64,000 nucleotides of DNA from NCBI RefSeq assembly GCF_000426285.1, contig NZ_AUFB01000022.1:1-64000 (forward strand), given 5' to 3'. The position numbers were made by a program, and so were the translations under genes. The notes under the pieces are model-generated. The model ran no database searches. It was given only the letters and a program-made list of their open reading frames with translations, and was not told the origin of the DNA. The stretch is from Rhizobium leucaenae USDA 9039 (GTDB lineage Bacteria; Pseudomonadota; Alphaproteobacteria; Rhizobiales; Rhizobiaceae). This document shows, piece after piece, positions 8,581 through 18,196 of the stretch. Position 1 is the stretch's first letter; each line of letters starts with the position of its first letter.

Positions 8581-9566
8581 GCGCCCTCTCCCTTCAGCTC
8601 ATTGAGAACCGCGACGATTGTTCGTTTCGCCAATTCGATCTTGAATTCATTGTCACGAAGGCCAGTCGCACCCGCGAGTTCTTCCTCCACAGCGGCACGG
8701 AAACTATCCAGGTCGGCGGCCTGGCCTTTCAGGACCGCTTCCGCCTTCAATGCTCGCCAGGGCTTATGAGCCACGCCGCCGAGCGCCAGTCGCACGTCAC
8801 GTATGATCCCCTTGTCATCGATGTCGACGGCAGCGGCGACGGAAACAAGCGCGAAGGCATAGCTCGCCCTGTCACGCACTTTTCGATAGGTGGAGCGGCG
8901 AGCGAAAGGAAGTGGCGGAATTTCTACCGCGGTGATCAGCTCGTTCGGCTGCAACTCCGTCTCGATATCGGGACGATCTCCCGGGAGGCGATGCAGGTCC
9001 AGGAGCCGAATGCCGCGTGAACCGTCGGGACCTTCGAGATGGACCACGGCATCCAACGCCGCGAGCGCGACGCACATGTCGGACGGATGGGTCGCAACGC
9101 AAGCCTCGGAAGCGCCCAAAATGGCGTGATAGCGGTTGAAACCTTCCCGCGCATCACAGCCGCTTTCCGGCCGCCGCTTGTTGCAACGGGCTGCATTGTC
9201 ATAGAAATAACGACAGCGGGTGCGCTGCAGAATGTTGCCGCCAACCGTCGCAACATTCCGGATCTGGGCACTGGCGCCCGCAAGGATCGAGCGCGTTAGA
9301 AGCGGATAGGCGGAGCGGACATGCGGATCGGCGGCAAGCGCGGTGTTCGTCGCGGCCGCCCCGATCAGCAGGCTACCGTCGCTACGCCGTTCGATATCGC
9401 CCGGCAGATGGGTGACATCGATCAGCATCTCCGGTTGTTCGATCGTTTCCCGCATCAGGTCGACGAGATTGGTGCCACCGGCCAGATATTTCGCTGCAAC
9501 GTTGCTCTTTGCCAAATTTATGGCGGTGCTGGATTCTGAAGCCCGTTCGTAAGAGAAGATGTTCAT
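8577..9566 (-). CDS. paoB: Aldehyde oxidoreductase FAD-binding subunit (PaoB-like)
   Basis: A 329-residue FAD-binding subunit of the CO dehydrogenase/xanthine dehydrogenase family. The FAD loop is KYLAGGTNLVDLMR near residues 27-40 and a second contact is VATVGGNILQRTRC. It keeps the extra cysteine cluster known from PaoB: RCRYF, CNKR and SGCD between about residues 116 and 140, which in E. coli PaoB bind a [4Fe-4S] centre. This cluster is absent from most homologues and is the best reason for a PaoABC assignment. It overlaps its neighbours by 4 nt on each side. Confidence 0.88.
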   Translation of the reverse strand: MNIFSYERASESSTAINLAKSNVAAKYLAGGTNLVDLMRETIEQPEMLIDVTHLPGDIERRSDGSLLIGAAATNTALAADPHVRSAYPLLTRSILAGASAQIRNVATVGGNILQRTRCRYFYDNAARCNKRRPESGCDAREGFNRYHAILGASEACVATHPSDMCVALAALDAVVHLEGPDGSRGIRLLDLHRLPGDRPDIETELQPNELITAVEIPPLPFARRSTYRKVRDRASYAFALVSVAAAVDIDDKGIIRDVRLALGGVAHKPWRALKAEAVLKGQAADLDSFRAAVEEELAGATGLRDNEFKIELAKRTIVAVLNELKGEGA

Positions 9567-10096
9567 GGGCTTGCCCTCCCCGCCGTCTTTGCCGCCGCTG
9601 CGGGAACCGTTGCCTCGGAGATGGCTTCGACGATGCCGTTATAGGCACCGCATCGACAGAGATTACCGCTCATGCGCTCGCGAAACTCGGTTTCGTCCAG
9701 CATAACGGATGTCGCCGAGAGGTCCTTCGTGACCACGCTCGGGATGTTGCGTTCGATCTCGCTTGCCATGCCGATGGCCGAACAGAGTTGACCCGGCGTG
9801 CAATACCCGCATTGGAAGCCGTCATGGTCGATGAACGCCTGCTGCAATGGATGCAGACTGCCATTCCTTGCAAGCCCCTCGACCGTTGTGATGTTGCGGT
9901 GCTGATATTGGACAGCCAGCGCCAGGCAGGAATTGATCCGTTCGCCATCCACCAAGACTGTGCATGCACCGCAAGCGCCTTGATCGCATCCCTTCTTAGT
10001 TCCGGTAAAACCCAGATAATTGCGGAGAAGATCCAGCAGCGATGTCCGGATGTCTGCGGCGACTTCGACGGTTTCTCCGTTGATGATAAACTGCAT
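9563..10096 (-). CDS. paoA: Aldehyde oxidoreductase 2Fe-2S subunit (PaoA-like)
   Basis: A 177-residue electron-transfer subunit with two [2Fe-2S] domains. The plant-ferredoxin-like cluster is GCDQGACGACTVLVDG with a later C in INSCL, and the C-terminal cluster is CGYCTPGQ plus GNLCRCGAYNGI. The ATG at 10094-10096 is preceded by AGGAGAACCGC, and the protein begins MQFIINGETVEV, so it has no twin-arginine leader, unlike E. coli PaoA, which is exported. Upstream in-frame codons (to 10138) do not supply one (MRTREIRFSIGEP). The complex is therefore predicted to be cytoplasmic. It is the first gene of the operon. Confidence 0.88.
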   Translation of the reverse strand: MQFIINGETVEVAADIRTSLLDLLRNYLGFTGTKKGCDQGACGACTVLVDGERINSCLALAVQYQHRNITTVEGLARNGSLHPLQQAFIDHDGFQCGYCTPGQLCSAIGMASEIERNIPSVVTKDLSATSVMLDETEFRERMSGNLCRCGAYNGIVEAISEATVPAAAAKTAGRASP

Positions 10097-10521
10097 AAGC
10101 GGTTCTCCTATGCTGAAGCGAATTTCGCGCGTTCTCACCGTCGGTCATCTAGAGCCAGTCGCGTAACTTCCAATACCGCTGTTTGTGCCGCCGCGGATTC
10201 ATGCCTCAAATATCAGGAGAGCGAGCACACCCATTACCCCGCCTGTAGCGACAGTTAGCAAGCGTGCAATTCAGTAAGTACTCCGACTCTTCAGCTCAGC
10301 GTGTCGATGTACAGATCGGGATTTGATCCCGAGCCCGCGATTATGCCGAGCCAGTTCCCTAAAGTCCGAAACTTCCGATAGGGCCGGCTTCCAAGCTAGG
10401 CATAGTGAAAAACATTCTGCGATCGTCGGATTGCGCCATGACCGGCCTGCGTCCGATCTAACGCGTGTCGTCTCTCTCATTCGACATAGCGCAACAACGC
10501 TGACGGACGGTTCGCTGCAGG
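10097..10521. other. Intergenic, upstream of the paoABC-like operon
   Basis: No supported gene. The operon promoter should lie within the first 200 bp on the minus strand. No regulator gene is adjacent, and no clear operator palindrome was seen. Confidence 0.4.
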
Positions 10522-11202
10522 TCAGCGTCCAAGGCTGCCGGCAGCCGCGACGATCTCCGCTGCGGTTGGGAAGATGGAGAGGCTGTTCGGTCCGTCGAGC
10601 GCCTCGATTTGTGCCCAACCGATAGTGCCGTTCGCATTGACGAGGAAGTGCCCCACGAGCTGGGTAGCATGGTTCGCCCAGATCGCATTATCGGCTTCAT
10701 CAAGCTCGAAATGGTCCTTGGCGTTGAGCACCGTGTTGGCTTCCATCGGGTGCAGCGGTTTTGGAAGCTCGCCCGTGGGGTTGATGCGTGTCGCCTCGAA
10801 CTGCGCGGTCGTTGCGAGATAAGGCCACTCGGGCTGCTCGCAGCTTCCATCGGGCAGGAACTCGGTATGCGGCACACCGTAGGCCCGATGCGTGCGGCAG
10901 TCCGGGTCACATAGAAGCGTTACCGGCGTTGGCCGGTGGCGGAAATACAGGCGGGCACGTTCCACCGGCGTGTTGATAACTGCGACCGTCTCCACCCCAG
11001 CGGCGCACAGAGTCGGCTGTATGCCGGCAAGCTGTTCTAACTGACGTCGGCAGAACGGGCAGTGCAGCCCGCGAAAGAACCCGATCACGAACGGGCGACC
11101 GCTCAATTCGGCAAAAGAGACCGTTCCGTCGAAGTTGGCCGCAGCCAGAGCGAACGCGGGAGCGGATTCTCCTGGTTGCAGCGGGCGCTTCTGGTCTCCC
11201 AT
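10522..11202 (-). CDS. Peroxiredoxin-like (AhpC/TSA-type) protein
   Basis: A 226-residue thioredoxin-fold protein. The active-site region is GFFRGLHCPFCRRQLEQL near residues 41-58, giving a CxxC where typical peroxiredoxins have a single peroxidatic Cys in a TxxC context. This places it in the peroxiredoxin-like/AhpC-TSA group that probably reduces peroxides or disulfides using thioredoxin or glutathione. No signal peptide, so cytoplasmic. The C-terminal part (DGPNSLSIFPTAAEI) is family-typical. It starts at the ATG 11200-11202 behind GGGGATCATTCC. It stands alone between larger gaps on both sides. Confidence 0.75.
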   Translation of the reverse strand: MGDQKRPLQPGESAPAFALAAANFDGTVSFAELSGRPFVIGFFRGLHCPFCRRQLEQLAGIQPTLCAAGVETVAVINTPVERARLYFRHRPTPVTLLCDPDCRTHRAYGVPHTEFLPDGSCEQPEWPYLATTAQFEATRINPTGELPKPLHPMEANTVLNAKDHFELDEADNAIWANHATQLVGHFLVNANGTIGWAQIEALDGPNSLSIFPTAAEIVAAAGSLGR

Positions 11203-11736
11203 GGAATGATCCCCTTGTCGTATCGTTTAGGTGGATGACCAAAATTTAACTATACCACTTGTCGCATGAAGGCCCAGCGCTCGATGTTGAAATCGTTGAA
11301 TTTGGCTCGCGTGTCATTTGATGCTGTCGACAAAATAACTCAGAGGTGGACAGCGACGACGCTCTCAACAAGCCGGCTACGCGGATCCACCGGACCGCTG
11401 GGCTTTGTATATAAGCGGCCACGGACGCAACTCACGTTGCATCCAATGCAACGCCTGCCGAACGCAAAGCAACAGAACCGATATCCTGCTCTCGGCGGAA
11501 TGAAGCTGAATGGAACCGGAGTTCTAAAATGCAGCGCGACAGCGTTGACGACTGATGAGCTCTCGTAGATGACGCGGCCGCTAAGATAGAATGCCGATCG
11601 ACGATTGCGTCTTTAGGCTCGTGCCGGCCGCCGATGGTAGCTTCGCTTAATGCCGAGGTCTCCTGGCGCAATCGCGCGCGCAGACTTTGGCTCAACCCGG
11701 CTAGATGGATGTGTCCGGCCGAGTTGAGCCCAAAGC
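11203..11736. other. Intergenic stretch without a supported gene
   Basis: A 100-codon frame from 11266 has no ribosome binding site and no recognisable composition. The stretch separates the peroxiredoxin-like gene from the downstream end of the first sugar ABC operon and may contain degenerate sequence. Confidence 0.4.
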
Positions 11737-12726
11737 TTACTTACCCATCATCTGCTTTGCATTGTCGGGTGTAATGGCGGTGGTATCGACCGTTACCGTT
11801 GCCGGTACCGACGACGCGCAGTCCAGCAATATCGACTTTGCCATGTCGATCGCCTCTTTCGCGCCTGTGGGATAGGTGAAGGTCGCCGACCAGTCTCCCT
11901 TCGCGACCGCCTCGATTCCGCCTGCAGGACCCGGCAAGCCGTCGGTGCCGATGATCTTCACGCTCTTTCCGGCCCCCTTTGCGGCAAGCAGTGCACCCGC
12001 CGCCATCATGTCGTTGCTGGCATAGACCATCTTGATGTCGGGATGGGCCTGCAGCATGGCGGCGAATGCCGTTTGGGCTTTATCCGGCAGCCAGTCAGCC
12101 GCTTGTTCCGCCACGATCTGGATCTTGGAGTTGGCCTTCACGCCATCTTTGAAGCCATTGAGCCGTTCGACAGCCGGTGTCGAACTCGGCAACCCTTCCA
12201 GCACGGCAGCCTCGCCGCCATCCGGCAGAAGCGTCTTGCTGGTATATTCGCCTGCCGCCAAGGCGATCTTGTAGTTATCTCCTCCGATGAACGCGGTGTA
12301 GTCCTTGCCAGCTTCGCCGTTCGTCTTGCGATCAAGTTCGATTACCGGGATACCCGCATCCATTGCTCGCTTGACGGCGGGTGTGAGCGGCGCCGCTTCG
12401 AAGGGCGAGATCAACAGAAGGTCAACCTTTTGGGTGATGAAATTGTCGACCTGCGACGTCTGAGTATTGACGTTGCCCGCCCCGTCGGCAATCTGCAGCG
12501 TGAACTGCGGGACTGCCTTGGCGGCTGCCTGCAATTCATCATTGACGTGCTGACGGTACGGCTCCGCATTGTTTGCCTGCGAGAAACCGATGACGAATTC
12601 GCCATTCTTCGCGCAAGCCTTCACAAGCGGATCAGCAGCTTGGGCTACGCTGGCCATACCAAGGCAAGAGCCGGCCAGGAGTGCCATGCGCCAGGCATTC
12701 GATGATCGAAGTCCAGTCTGTGTCAT
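11737..12726 (-). CDS. Sugar ABC transporter substrate-binding protein (ribose/autoinducer-2 type)
   Basis: A 329-residue periplasmic binding protein. Residues 1-29 are a Sec signal peptide (NAWRMALLAGSCLGMASVAQA, cleaved after AQA). The mature part has the Peripla_BP_4 fold of pentose/hexose binders: FVIGFSQANNAEPYR at the N-lobe, VDLLLISPFEA, GIPVIELDR near residue 125, and ASNDMMAAGALLAAKG with IIGTDGLPG in the C-lobe. It delivers a sugar to the permease encoded just upstream. GGAGGAGAAAG precedes the ATG at 12724-12726, giving the strongest translation signal of the operon, as expected for a binding protein. It is the last gene of the LacI-controlled operon. The sugar is unknown. Confidence 0.88.
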   Translation of the reverse strand: MTQTGLRSSNAWRMALLAGSCLGMASVAQAADPLVKACAKNGEFVIGFSQANNAEPYRQHVNDELQAAAKAVPQFTLQIADGAGNVNTQTSQVDNFITQKVDLLLISPFEAAPLTPAVKRAMDAGIPVIELDRKTNGEAGKDYTAFIGGDNYKIALAAGEYTSKTLLPDGGEAAVLEGLPSSTPAVERLNGFKDGVKANSKIQIVAEQAADWLPDKAQTAFAAMLQAHPDIKMVYASNDMMAAGALLAAKGAGKSVKIIGTDGLPGPAGGIEAVAKGDWSATFTYPTGAKEAIDMAKSILLDCASSVPATVTVDTTAITPDNAKQMMGK

Positions 12727-12779
12727 TACTTTCTCCTCCACGTTGATCCCGGATCCACCCTCCGGGAGATGCCGCCACA

Positions 12780-13823
12780 CTACCTTCCCAATCCTTCGCG
12801 ACGACGAACAAGGGATTGAAGGACCGCCGCCAGAACGATAATTGCCGCAGTGGCAAGCAACTGCATGGCGGGCGTAATGTTGTTGAGCTGAAGAATATTG
12901 GCCAAGGCGCCCAGCATGATCGTGCCGGCAATCGTTCCGACCATGGAACCCGAGCCGCCGAATAGGCTGGTTCCTCCAATGACCACAGCCGCGATGGCCG
13001 TCAGTTCGTATCCGGTCCCATCATTGGCACTTCCGAAATTGAACTGCCCGGCATGAACGATGCCAGCTAGCGCGGATGCAAAGCCGGTAATGGCGTAAAC
13101 GGTGATCTTGATTGCCGAGACCGGAACACCTGAGATGCGAGCCGCACGCTCATTGCCGCCGACGGCATAGACGTAACGGCCGAACCTGGTCGTGTTCAGC
13201 ACGACCGTGGCGACGCAGGCAAAGATCAGAAAGACGATCGTGGCCACGGGAACGACATTGCCGAATAATCGGCCGCCCAGAATGGCAAAAATTGGTGGAG
13301 CGAGACCAGGTCCGTCGCCATAGGAGATGTTGATGTACTGATTGCCCGAGACAACGAGCGCAAGCCCGCGAGCAGCCTGCAAGCCGGCAAGGGTCACGAT
13401 AAATGCCTCAAGCCGAAACTTGCTTGAGATCGCTCCTTGGACCAACCCGAAACACGTGCCCATCAGTAGCACGGCCAACACTGTTGTAATCAGCCCGAAA
13501 CCGCCCGAGACCATCAATGTTGCAGTCACGACGCTCGCAAGGCCAAGTGTCGCCCCGACGGAAAGATCAATCCCGGCAGTGATGATCACGAATGTCATTC
13601 CGATCGCGATGATGCCAGTTTCAGAGACCGCGCGGACGATGTTGGCGATGTTGTCGGGTTGAAGAAACAGGATGACACCATGTCGACGCGGCGAAAAAAT
13701 AACGCCGCCGGCGAAGACGAGTATAAGGCCGATCAAACTTTGGAAGCGCACCAGCACCGCGAGTGGATCAATGCGCTTGGCGGGCTGAACCGCTGGAATG
13801 GACGTGATTTGCTGTTCGGACAT
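12780..13823 (-). CDS. Sugar ABC transporter permease (RbsC-type)
   Basis: A 347-residue inner-membrane permease of the ribose/xylose (BPD_transp_2) family with about nine hydrophobic segments. Family signatures are GIDLSVGATLGLASVV near residue 90 and AIAAVVIGGTSLFGGSGS near residue 270, the latter containing the EAA-like contact with the ATPase. GGGAGGCCTG precedes the ATG, which shares one base with the ATPase stop codon (TGATG), so translation is coupled. It forms the membrane channel of the transporter. Confidence 0.88.
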   Translation of the reverse strand: MSEQQITSIPAVQPAKRIDPLAVLVRFQSLIGLILVFAGGVIFSPRRHGVILFLQPDNIANIVRAVSETGIIAIGMTFVIITAGIDLSVGATLGLASVVTATLMVSGGFGLITTVLAVLLMGTCFGLVQGAISSKFRLEAFIVTLAGLQAARGLALVVSGNQYINISYGDGPGLAPPIFAILGGRLFGNVVPVATIVFLIFACVATVVLNTTRFGRYVYAVGGNERAARISGVPVSAIKITVYAITGFASALAGIVHAGQFNFGSANDGTGYELTAIAAVVIGGTSLFGGSGSMVGTIAGTIMLGALANILQLNNITPAMQLLATAAIIVLAAVLQSLVRRREGLGR

Positions 13824-15340
13824 CAGGCCTCCCTCCCGTTGGCGGCCGCCAGGACTTCGTGTTCCCCTACGCCGCCAGAAAACTCAGCAACGCTGCAGCC
13901 GTTGCGCAAAACCACTATTCGATCGCACAGGCCGATCAGCTCTGGCATTTCGCTCGAGGCGACAAGAATGCCCAATCCTTCGGAAGCAAGCTTGCGCAAG
14001 CGGGCGTAGATTTCTCCCTTTGCGCCGACGTCGACGCCGCGTGTCGGCTCGTCGAGAAGCAATAGGCGCGGATTGCCCAGCACTTCCTTTGCGAGGACGA
14101 CCTTCTGCTGATTCCCCCCCGAGAGAGCCCCAACCGCGATACCGGGATTCCTTGGACGGATGTCGAATTGGCCGAAAGACCTCTTGATAGCATCCTCTTG
14201 GCGTCGCGCCGACAGCAAGCCGTTTGGTGATATCCGGCGAATAATCGACATCACCAGATTGAGGCCCACCGACATACGCAGCATGAGGCCGGCCCCGCGG
14301 CGATCGTCGGTTACGAACGCCAGCCCTGCCCGGCGAGCAGCCGCAATCGATTTCAGCCTGGTCGACTTGCCGCCAACCGCAATCTCGCCCTGCCAGTGGC
14401 CAGGCACGCCTGCTCCGTAAAGAGCACTCAAAAGCTCGGTCCGGCCCGCCCCCATAACTCCAGCGAGACCGACGATTTCGCCGCGCCGAACATCCAGATC
14501 GACTTTGACCGGCGCTTGCCACCCGGGCGACGCGCGATACGGATGGAAGGAAGCCTGCCGCAGCCGCAGCAGCACGTCACCGACACTTTCTGCGCGCCGG
14601 GGATAAAGCTCATTCAAAGGACGTCCGACGAGAAGCTGCACCAGCTCGGCCTGCGGCGCATCTGGTTCGGTGACACCAGCCACCTTGCCATCGCGCATGA
14701 CCGTTACACGATGAGCGATCTGGGGAACTTCCTCAAGACGATGCGAGATAAACACAATGCCAACGCCGGATGAAGCCAGGCCACGCATGATGTCGAACAG
14801 CCGATCCACTTCGCCAACGGTCAAAGCAGCCGTCGGCTCATCCATAATGAGGGCTTTCGATGCGTAGGAAAGCGCCTTGACAATGGCGACGACCTGGCGC
14901 TGACCGATGGAAAGCTCACTCACGAGCTGGCTCGGATCGATAGATTGATCGATCGCTTCCAGTCTTTTGCGCGCCTCGTGCAGCATTGTCTTGCCGTCGA
15001 GCATGCCATGCGGATGGACAAGCTCGTGCCCGAGAAAAAGATTGGCAGCCACGCTCAGGCTCGGAACGAGGTCTAGCTCCTGGAAGATCGTTGCAATGCC
15101 CGCTGCTTGTGCATCGCGAGGGCTGTGAAATCGCGCCGGTTTCCCGTCGATGAAGATCTCTCCCTCGTCCGGCGTATGCACACCGGACAACAGGTTCATC
15201 AGCGTGGATTTTCCTGCACCATTTTCACCCAGCAGCGCATGGATTTCCCCAACCTCAAGTTCGAAATCCACCCCGCGCAGCGCTTGAACCCCGCCGAAGC
15301 GCTTCACGACACCTTTCGCTGAAAGAACAATCTGGCTCAT
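13823..15340 (-). CDS. Sugar ABC transporter ATP-binding protein (RbsA-type, two domains)
   Basis: A 505-residue double ATPase. Domain 1 has Walker A GENGAGKST near residue 38, signature LSIGQRQVVAI and Walker B ALIMDEPTAAL. Domain 2 has the degenerate Walker A GVMGAGRTE, signature LSGGNQQKVVLAKEVL and Walker B LLLLDEPTRGVD. That asymmetry is normal for RbsA/XylG-type proteins, in which the second P-loop lacks the invariant lysine. The ATG at 15338-15340 overlaps the lacI-type stop by 4 nt; an ATG five codons upstream is possible but lies inside the regulator gene. It powers the permease encoded next. Confidence 0.9.
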   Translation of the reverse strand: MSQIVLSAKGVVKRFGGVQALRGVDFELEVGEIHALLGENGAGKSTLMNLLSGVHTPDEGEIFIDGKPARFHSPRDAQAAGIATIFQELDLVPSLSVAANLFLGHELVHPHGMLDGKTMLHEARKRLEAIDQSIDPSQLVSELSIGQRQVVAIVKALSYASKALIMDEPTAALTVGEVDRLFDIMRGLASSGVGIVFISHRLEEVPQIAHRVTVMRDGKVAGVTEPDAPQAELVQLLVGRPLNELYPRRAESVGDVLLRLRQASFHPYRASPGWQAPVKVDLDVRRGEIVGLAGVMGAGRTELLSALYGAGVPGHWQGEIAVGGKSTRLKSIAAARRAGLAFVTDDRRGAGLMLRMSVGLNLVMSIIRRISPNGLLSARRQEDAIKRSFGQFDIRPRNPGIAVGALSGGNQQKVVLAKEVLGNPRLLLLDEPTRGVDVGAKGEIYARLRKLASEGLGILVASSEMPELIGLCDRIVVLRNGCSVAEFSGGVGEHEVLAAANGREA

Positions 15341-16335
15341 GCTGGTTCTCCACACGATTCACGCACCCGCAAAACCGGTGACAATCGAATGGTCTCGCGC
15401 GGGCGACGTTTGTTGCCTATCCGCTCGATCAGCAAGTCCGCCGCCTTCCGGCCGATCTCGTCGCAAGGCTGGGCCATCAGCGTCAGGCGCGGTTCAAAAT
15501 AATCTGCCCATTCGAAATCATCGATCCCGAGTACAGAAATGTCCGCGGGAACGCGAAGTTTCCGTTCCCGGATAGCCCTCATAGTCCCGATCATCGTCAA
15601 ATTGTTCGATGCAACAATGGCTGTCGGCGGTTCCTTCAATTCGAGCAGACGATGCGTCGAAACAGTGGCGTCAGCGGTGTTGTGATTGCTGTCGCTAATC
15701 AACTCCTCCGATACCTCTATTCCCTTTTCCGCCATCGCGGCGCGAAAAGCATTCATTCGCTCCACAGTCGTCGCAAAGCCCGGCTGACCGAGGATGATCC
15801 CAATCCTTCGATGATGCAGCCTCACGAGATGATCGACGAGCGTGCGTATTGCAGCGACGTTATCGGTTCCGACCTGGTCGAAACGATCATCCGACAACCT
15901 GTCAACCAACACGCAGGGGAGATCGGAGTCGACGAGGTAGTCTAACGACCTTTTAGCATCGCCCGAGGCAGCAAGAATAATCCCGTCGACGCGGCGTTGA
16001 TGCAGATGTTGGATCAACTCCAGCTCTCGATCGGGGTCATCCTGCGTGTCACACAGGAACACGATCAAGCCGCGCTTGGAACATTCGGCTTCGATCGCGC
16101 AGATGATGTCACTGAAGTAGGGGTTCGAAATCGCTGATATCGCGAGACCGACGGTACCCGTCGATGAAAGTTTGAGCGAGCGAGCAAGTACATTGGGGAT
16201 GTATCCGATCGCCTCCACGCTATCCATGACGAGCTTGACCTTCTCGGGCGACACATAGCGCGTCTTATTGAGAACGTGCGAAACCGTAGAGACCGAAACC
16301 CCGGCCGCCCTTGCCACTTCGGAAATAGTCGTCAT
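15337..16335 (-). CDS. LacI-family transcriptional regulator of the sugar ABC operon
   Basis: A 332-residue regulator. The N-terminal helix-turn-helix reads TISEVARAAGVSVSTVSHVL with the hinge-helix region RYVSPEKVKLVMDSVEAIGY following, and the rest is a Peripla_BP_3 effector domain (VGLAISAISNPYFSDI, DGIILAASGD, VLGIDDFEWADYF). GGAG precedes the ATG at 16333-16335; the open frame extends 56 codons upstream but without family similarity. It is the first gene of the operon and overlaps the ATPase start by 4 nt, so it probably autoregulates with the transporter, acting at the palindrome 16460-16479. The inducer is presumably the transported sugar. Confidence 0.9.
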   Translation of the reverse strand: MTTISEVARAAGVSVSTVSHVLNKTRYVSPEKVKLVMDSVEAIGYIPNVLARSLKLSSTGTVGLAISAISNPYFSDIICAIEAECSKRGLIVFLCDTQDDPDRELELIQHLHQRRVDGIILAASGDAKRSLDYLVDSDLPCVLVDRLSDDRFDQVGTDNVAAIRTLVDHLVRLHHRRIGIILGQPGFATTVERMNAFRAAMAEKGIEVSEELISDSNHNTADATVSTHRLLELKEPPTAIVASNNLTMIGTMRAIRERKLRVPADISVLGIDDFEWADYFEPRLTLMAQPCDEIGRKAADLLIERIGNKRRPRETIRLSPVLRVRESCGEPA

Positions 16336-16459
16336 GGGCGCACTCCGGCTCTCGCCAGCAGCGCAACAAACAGGCTTTTCAAAGTATCCTCCGAAGCGGA
16401 ATTCCAACCTCAACGAGGCTCTCCCAGGATCCGCCAATACGGTCAAGCTAGCGCCATCG

Positions 16460-16479
16460 AAACGTTTGCGCAATCGTTT
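16460..16479. promoter_or_regulatory. LacI-family operator upstream of the regulator gene
   Basis: AAACGTTTGCGCAATCGTTT is a 20-bp palindrome broken only at its sixth and fifteenth bases, centred on the CG/GC core (TTGCGCAA) typical of LacI/PurR-family sites. It lies 125 bp upstream of the LacI-type start codon on the minus strand. Binding by the encoded regulator is an inference from position and symmetry. Confidence 0.75.
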
Positions 16480-16608
16480 TTCTACGGATCGCAGTGATGG
16501 CATCGCTCACATTGCGCCCGTCGTTCCGATAAATGGGAACAAGGCGGGCTGGATTTGGTTGAACTTCAAATGGGCAGCATGTCACGAACCGAGAATGAGG
16601 TATGACTT

Positions 16609-16989
16609 ATGACCATTATCGATCAATGTCGTGAGCTAGAGCGGCAGCCCCGCAAAACTGCGGAAGGGCTCGAAATTTTTCGGGATAGGAAGGCGGTTGC
16701 CGTAATCTTCAGCGATCTCGCGCGAGAAGCTGGACCCGAACAGGAGCGGCTAATTCTTAAGGACTGCCAGCGGCTCCAAGATGCCGACTTGGCGGTGGTG
16801 CGCGTGTATGACGGTCAAGTAACGCCCCTGTATGGCGCCGCGAATGGGCTGCGTCCAAAAGTGGTTCGCGCGCAACTTGACGCCAATTCGGTGGTGGATT
16901 TTTGCGTCATACTGGTCAGCAAGGAAGGCGAAGTGCTGTTTCGATCCACAGAACCGACTGAAGGTGATGTTCTTCTCGCTCTGCTATAG
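16609..16989 (+). CDS. DUF4174-like protein
   Basis: A 126-residue protein (MTIIDQCRELERQPRKTAEG...) with alternating strands and helices: AVAVIFSDL, DLAVVRVYDG, and VVDFCVILVSKEGEVLFRS. That last segment matches the pattern of DUF4174 proteins, which have a thioredoxin-like fold and unknown function (FxVxLVGKDGxVKLRS). Most members carry a signal peptide; none is visible here, so the protein may be cytoplasmic or the true start may lie elsewhere. A TGAGGTATG stretch precedes the ATG at 16609. Assigned by pattern resemblance. Confidence 0.6.
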   Translation: MTIIDQCRELERQPRKTAEGLEIFRDRKAVAVIFSDLAREAGPEQERLILKDCQRLQDADLAVVRVYDGQVTPLYGAANGLRPKVVRAQLDANSVVDFCVILVSKEGEVLFRSTEPTEGDVLLALL

Positions 16990-17208
16990 CCAGTCCGTCT
17001 TCGAACCAGCCGCACGCAGACCACGCGAGTCCGATGTCGCCCGATAACCCAGATCGGCGGCACCGCCGGTCTCGCTGCTGCTAGTCGGCAGACATTTCGC
17101 GCCGCGCAATCACCGATCTTTGCAGTTGAAGGCAACCGAACCACTGACCCGCCGTGGCTCGACATCCGTTCTAAAAGCCAATTCCGGGCCTTAACCTTCG
17201 ATCGGCTA

Positions 17209-18196
17209 TTTTCAATTGCCGGGTACGCCGAACGGCAAGCTCCAACTCGTAGGACGATTGCCATGCTCTCGATGATGATCAGTACCGGTGTATTTCAGCG
17301 CGGAGCCGGCGCGAATGTAGCGCCGGCTACATTAAGATTGAGAACCAGGAACTTGATCTTGCCGCGGATTACTTCAGTCGAGCGCTGGCGCTCGATGCGA
17401 ATTCTGACATCGCCTATGCCGGGCGAAGTGATGCCGAATTTGCGAAAGGCGCCTACGAGCAAGCCGTTGCAGATGCCGAAAAAGCGGTGGAATTGAAGCC
17501 TGACGACCATCCTGATTCCTATCTCATTCTTGGAACACTCGCCGACCGCAAGGGCGACCGCGAAGCCAGAATTGGCTATATGAACAAGGCGATCGCACTC
17601 GCGCCAGAATATGCGGAAGCCTATGCAGGACGCGGCAACGGTTATCTTGCGCAGAACAAATACGATTTGGCTTTGGCCGACTTCAACAAGGCGGTTGCCC
17701 TCAAGCCCGAATTGTCAGGTCCGCTCCAGCAGAATTTCGAGCTTGTTTATAACGAACGGGGCGGCCTGAGGGAAAAACAGGGGAACTATGGTGCGGCGAT
17801 CGACGATTATACGCTGGCTTTGCAACTAACCCGCTCAGCGCAAGAGCGCTCAACGATCGGGGCGATGTCTACAACATGACTAGCGATTTCGACCGCGCCA
17901 TTGCGGATTTCACCAAAGCCATCGACAGCGATCCATCCTATCCCTACGCCTATAGCAATCGCGGCCTTTCCTATTTTAAGACCGGCAACAACGACCAAGC
18001 TCTCCTCGACCTCAACAAGGCAATCGAACTGAACAATCAATCCGGTTCGGCTTACTTCGTGCGAGGTGAAGTTTACCGCAACAAAGCAGATTTTAGGGCG
18101 GCTTTGGCCGACTTTCAGAAAGCACTCGACCTAACGTCGAACGATGATACCGGGCGCACCAACATCCTGCTGGCAATTGCCTCCTTGAAGCGTTAG
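17209..18196 (+). pseudogene. TPR-repeat protein, N-terminally truncated and frameshifted
   Basis: Two overlapping frames together encode about 300 residues of tetratricopeptide repeats. Frame 1, traceable from about 17260 through NQELDLAADYFSRALALDA to 17879, holds at least four TPR units. Frame 2 (to 18196) continues the same repeat register with ALNDRGDVYNMTSDFDRAIA and two to three more units. The switch is near 17840-17850, where a 1-nt change would join them. The 5' part lacks a signal peptide and start codon: an in-frame stop occurs near 17252. TPR proteins mediate protein contacts. Both damages make this a likely pseudogene, though a sequencing error could account for the frameshift alone. 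Confidence 0.75.
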
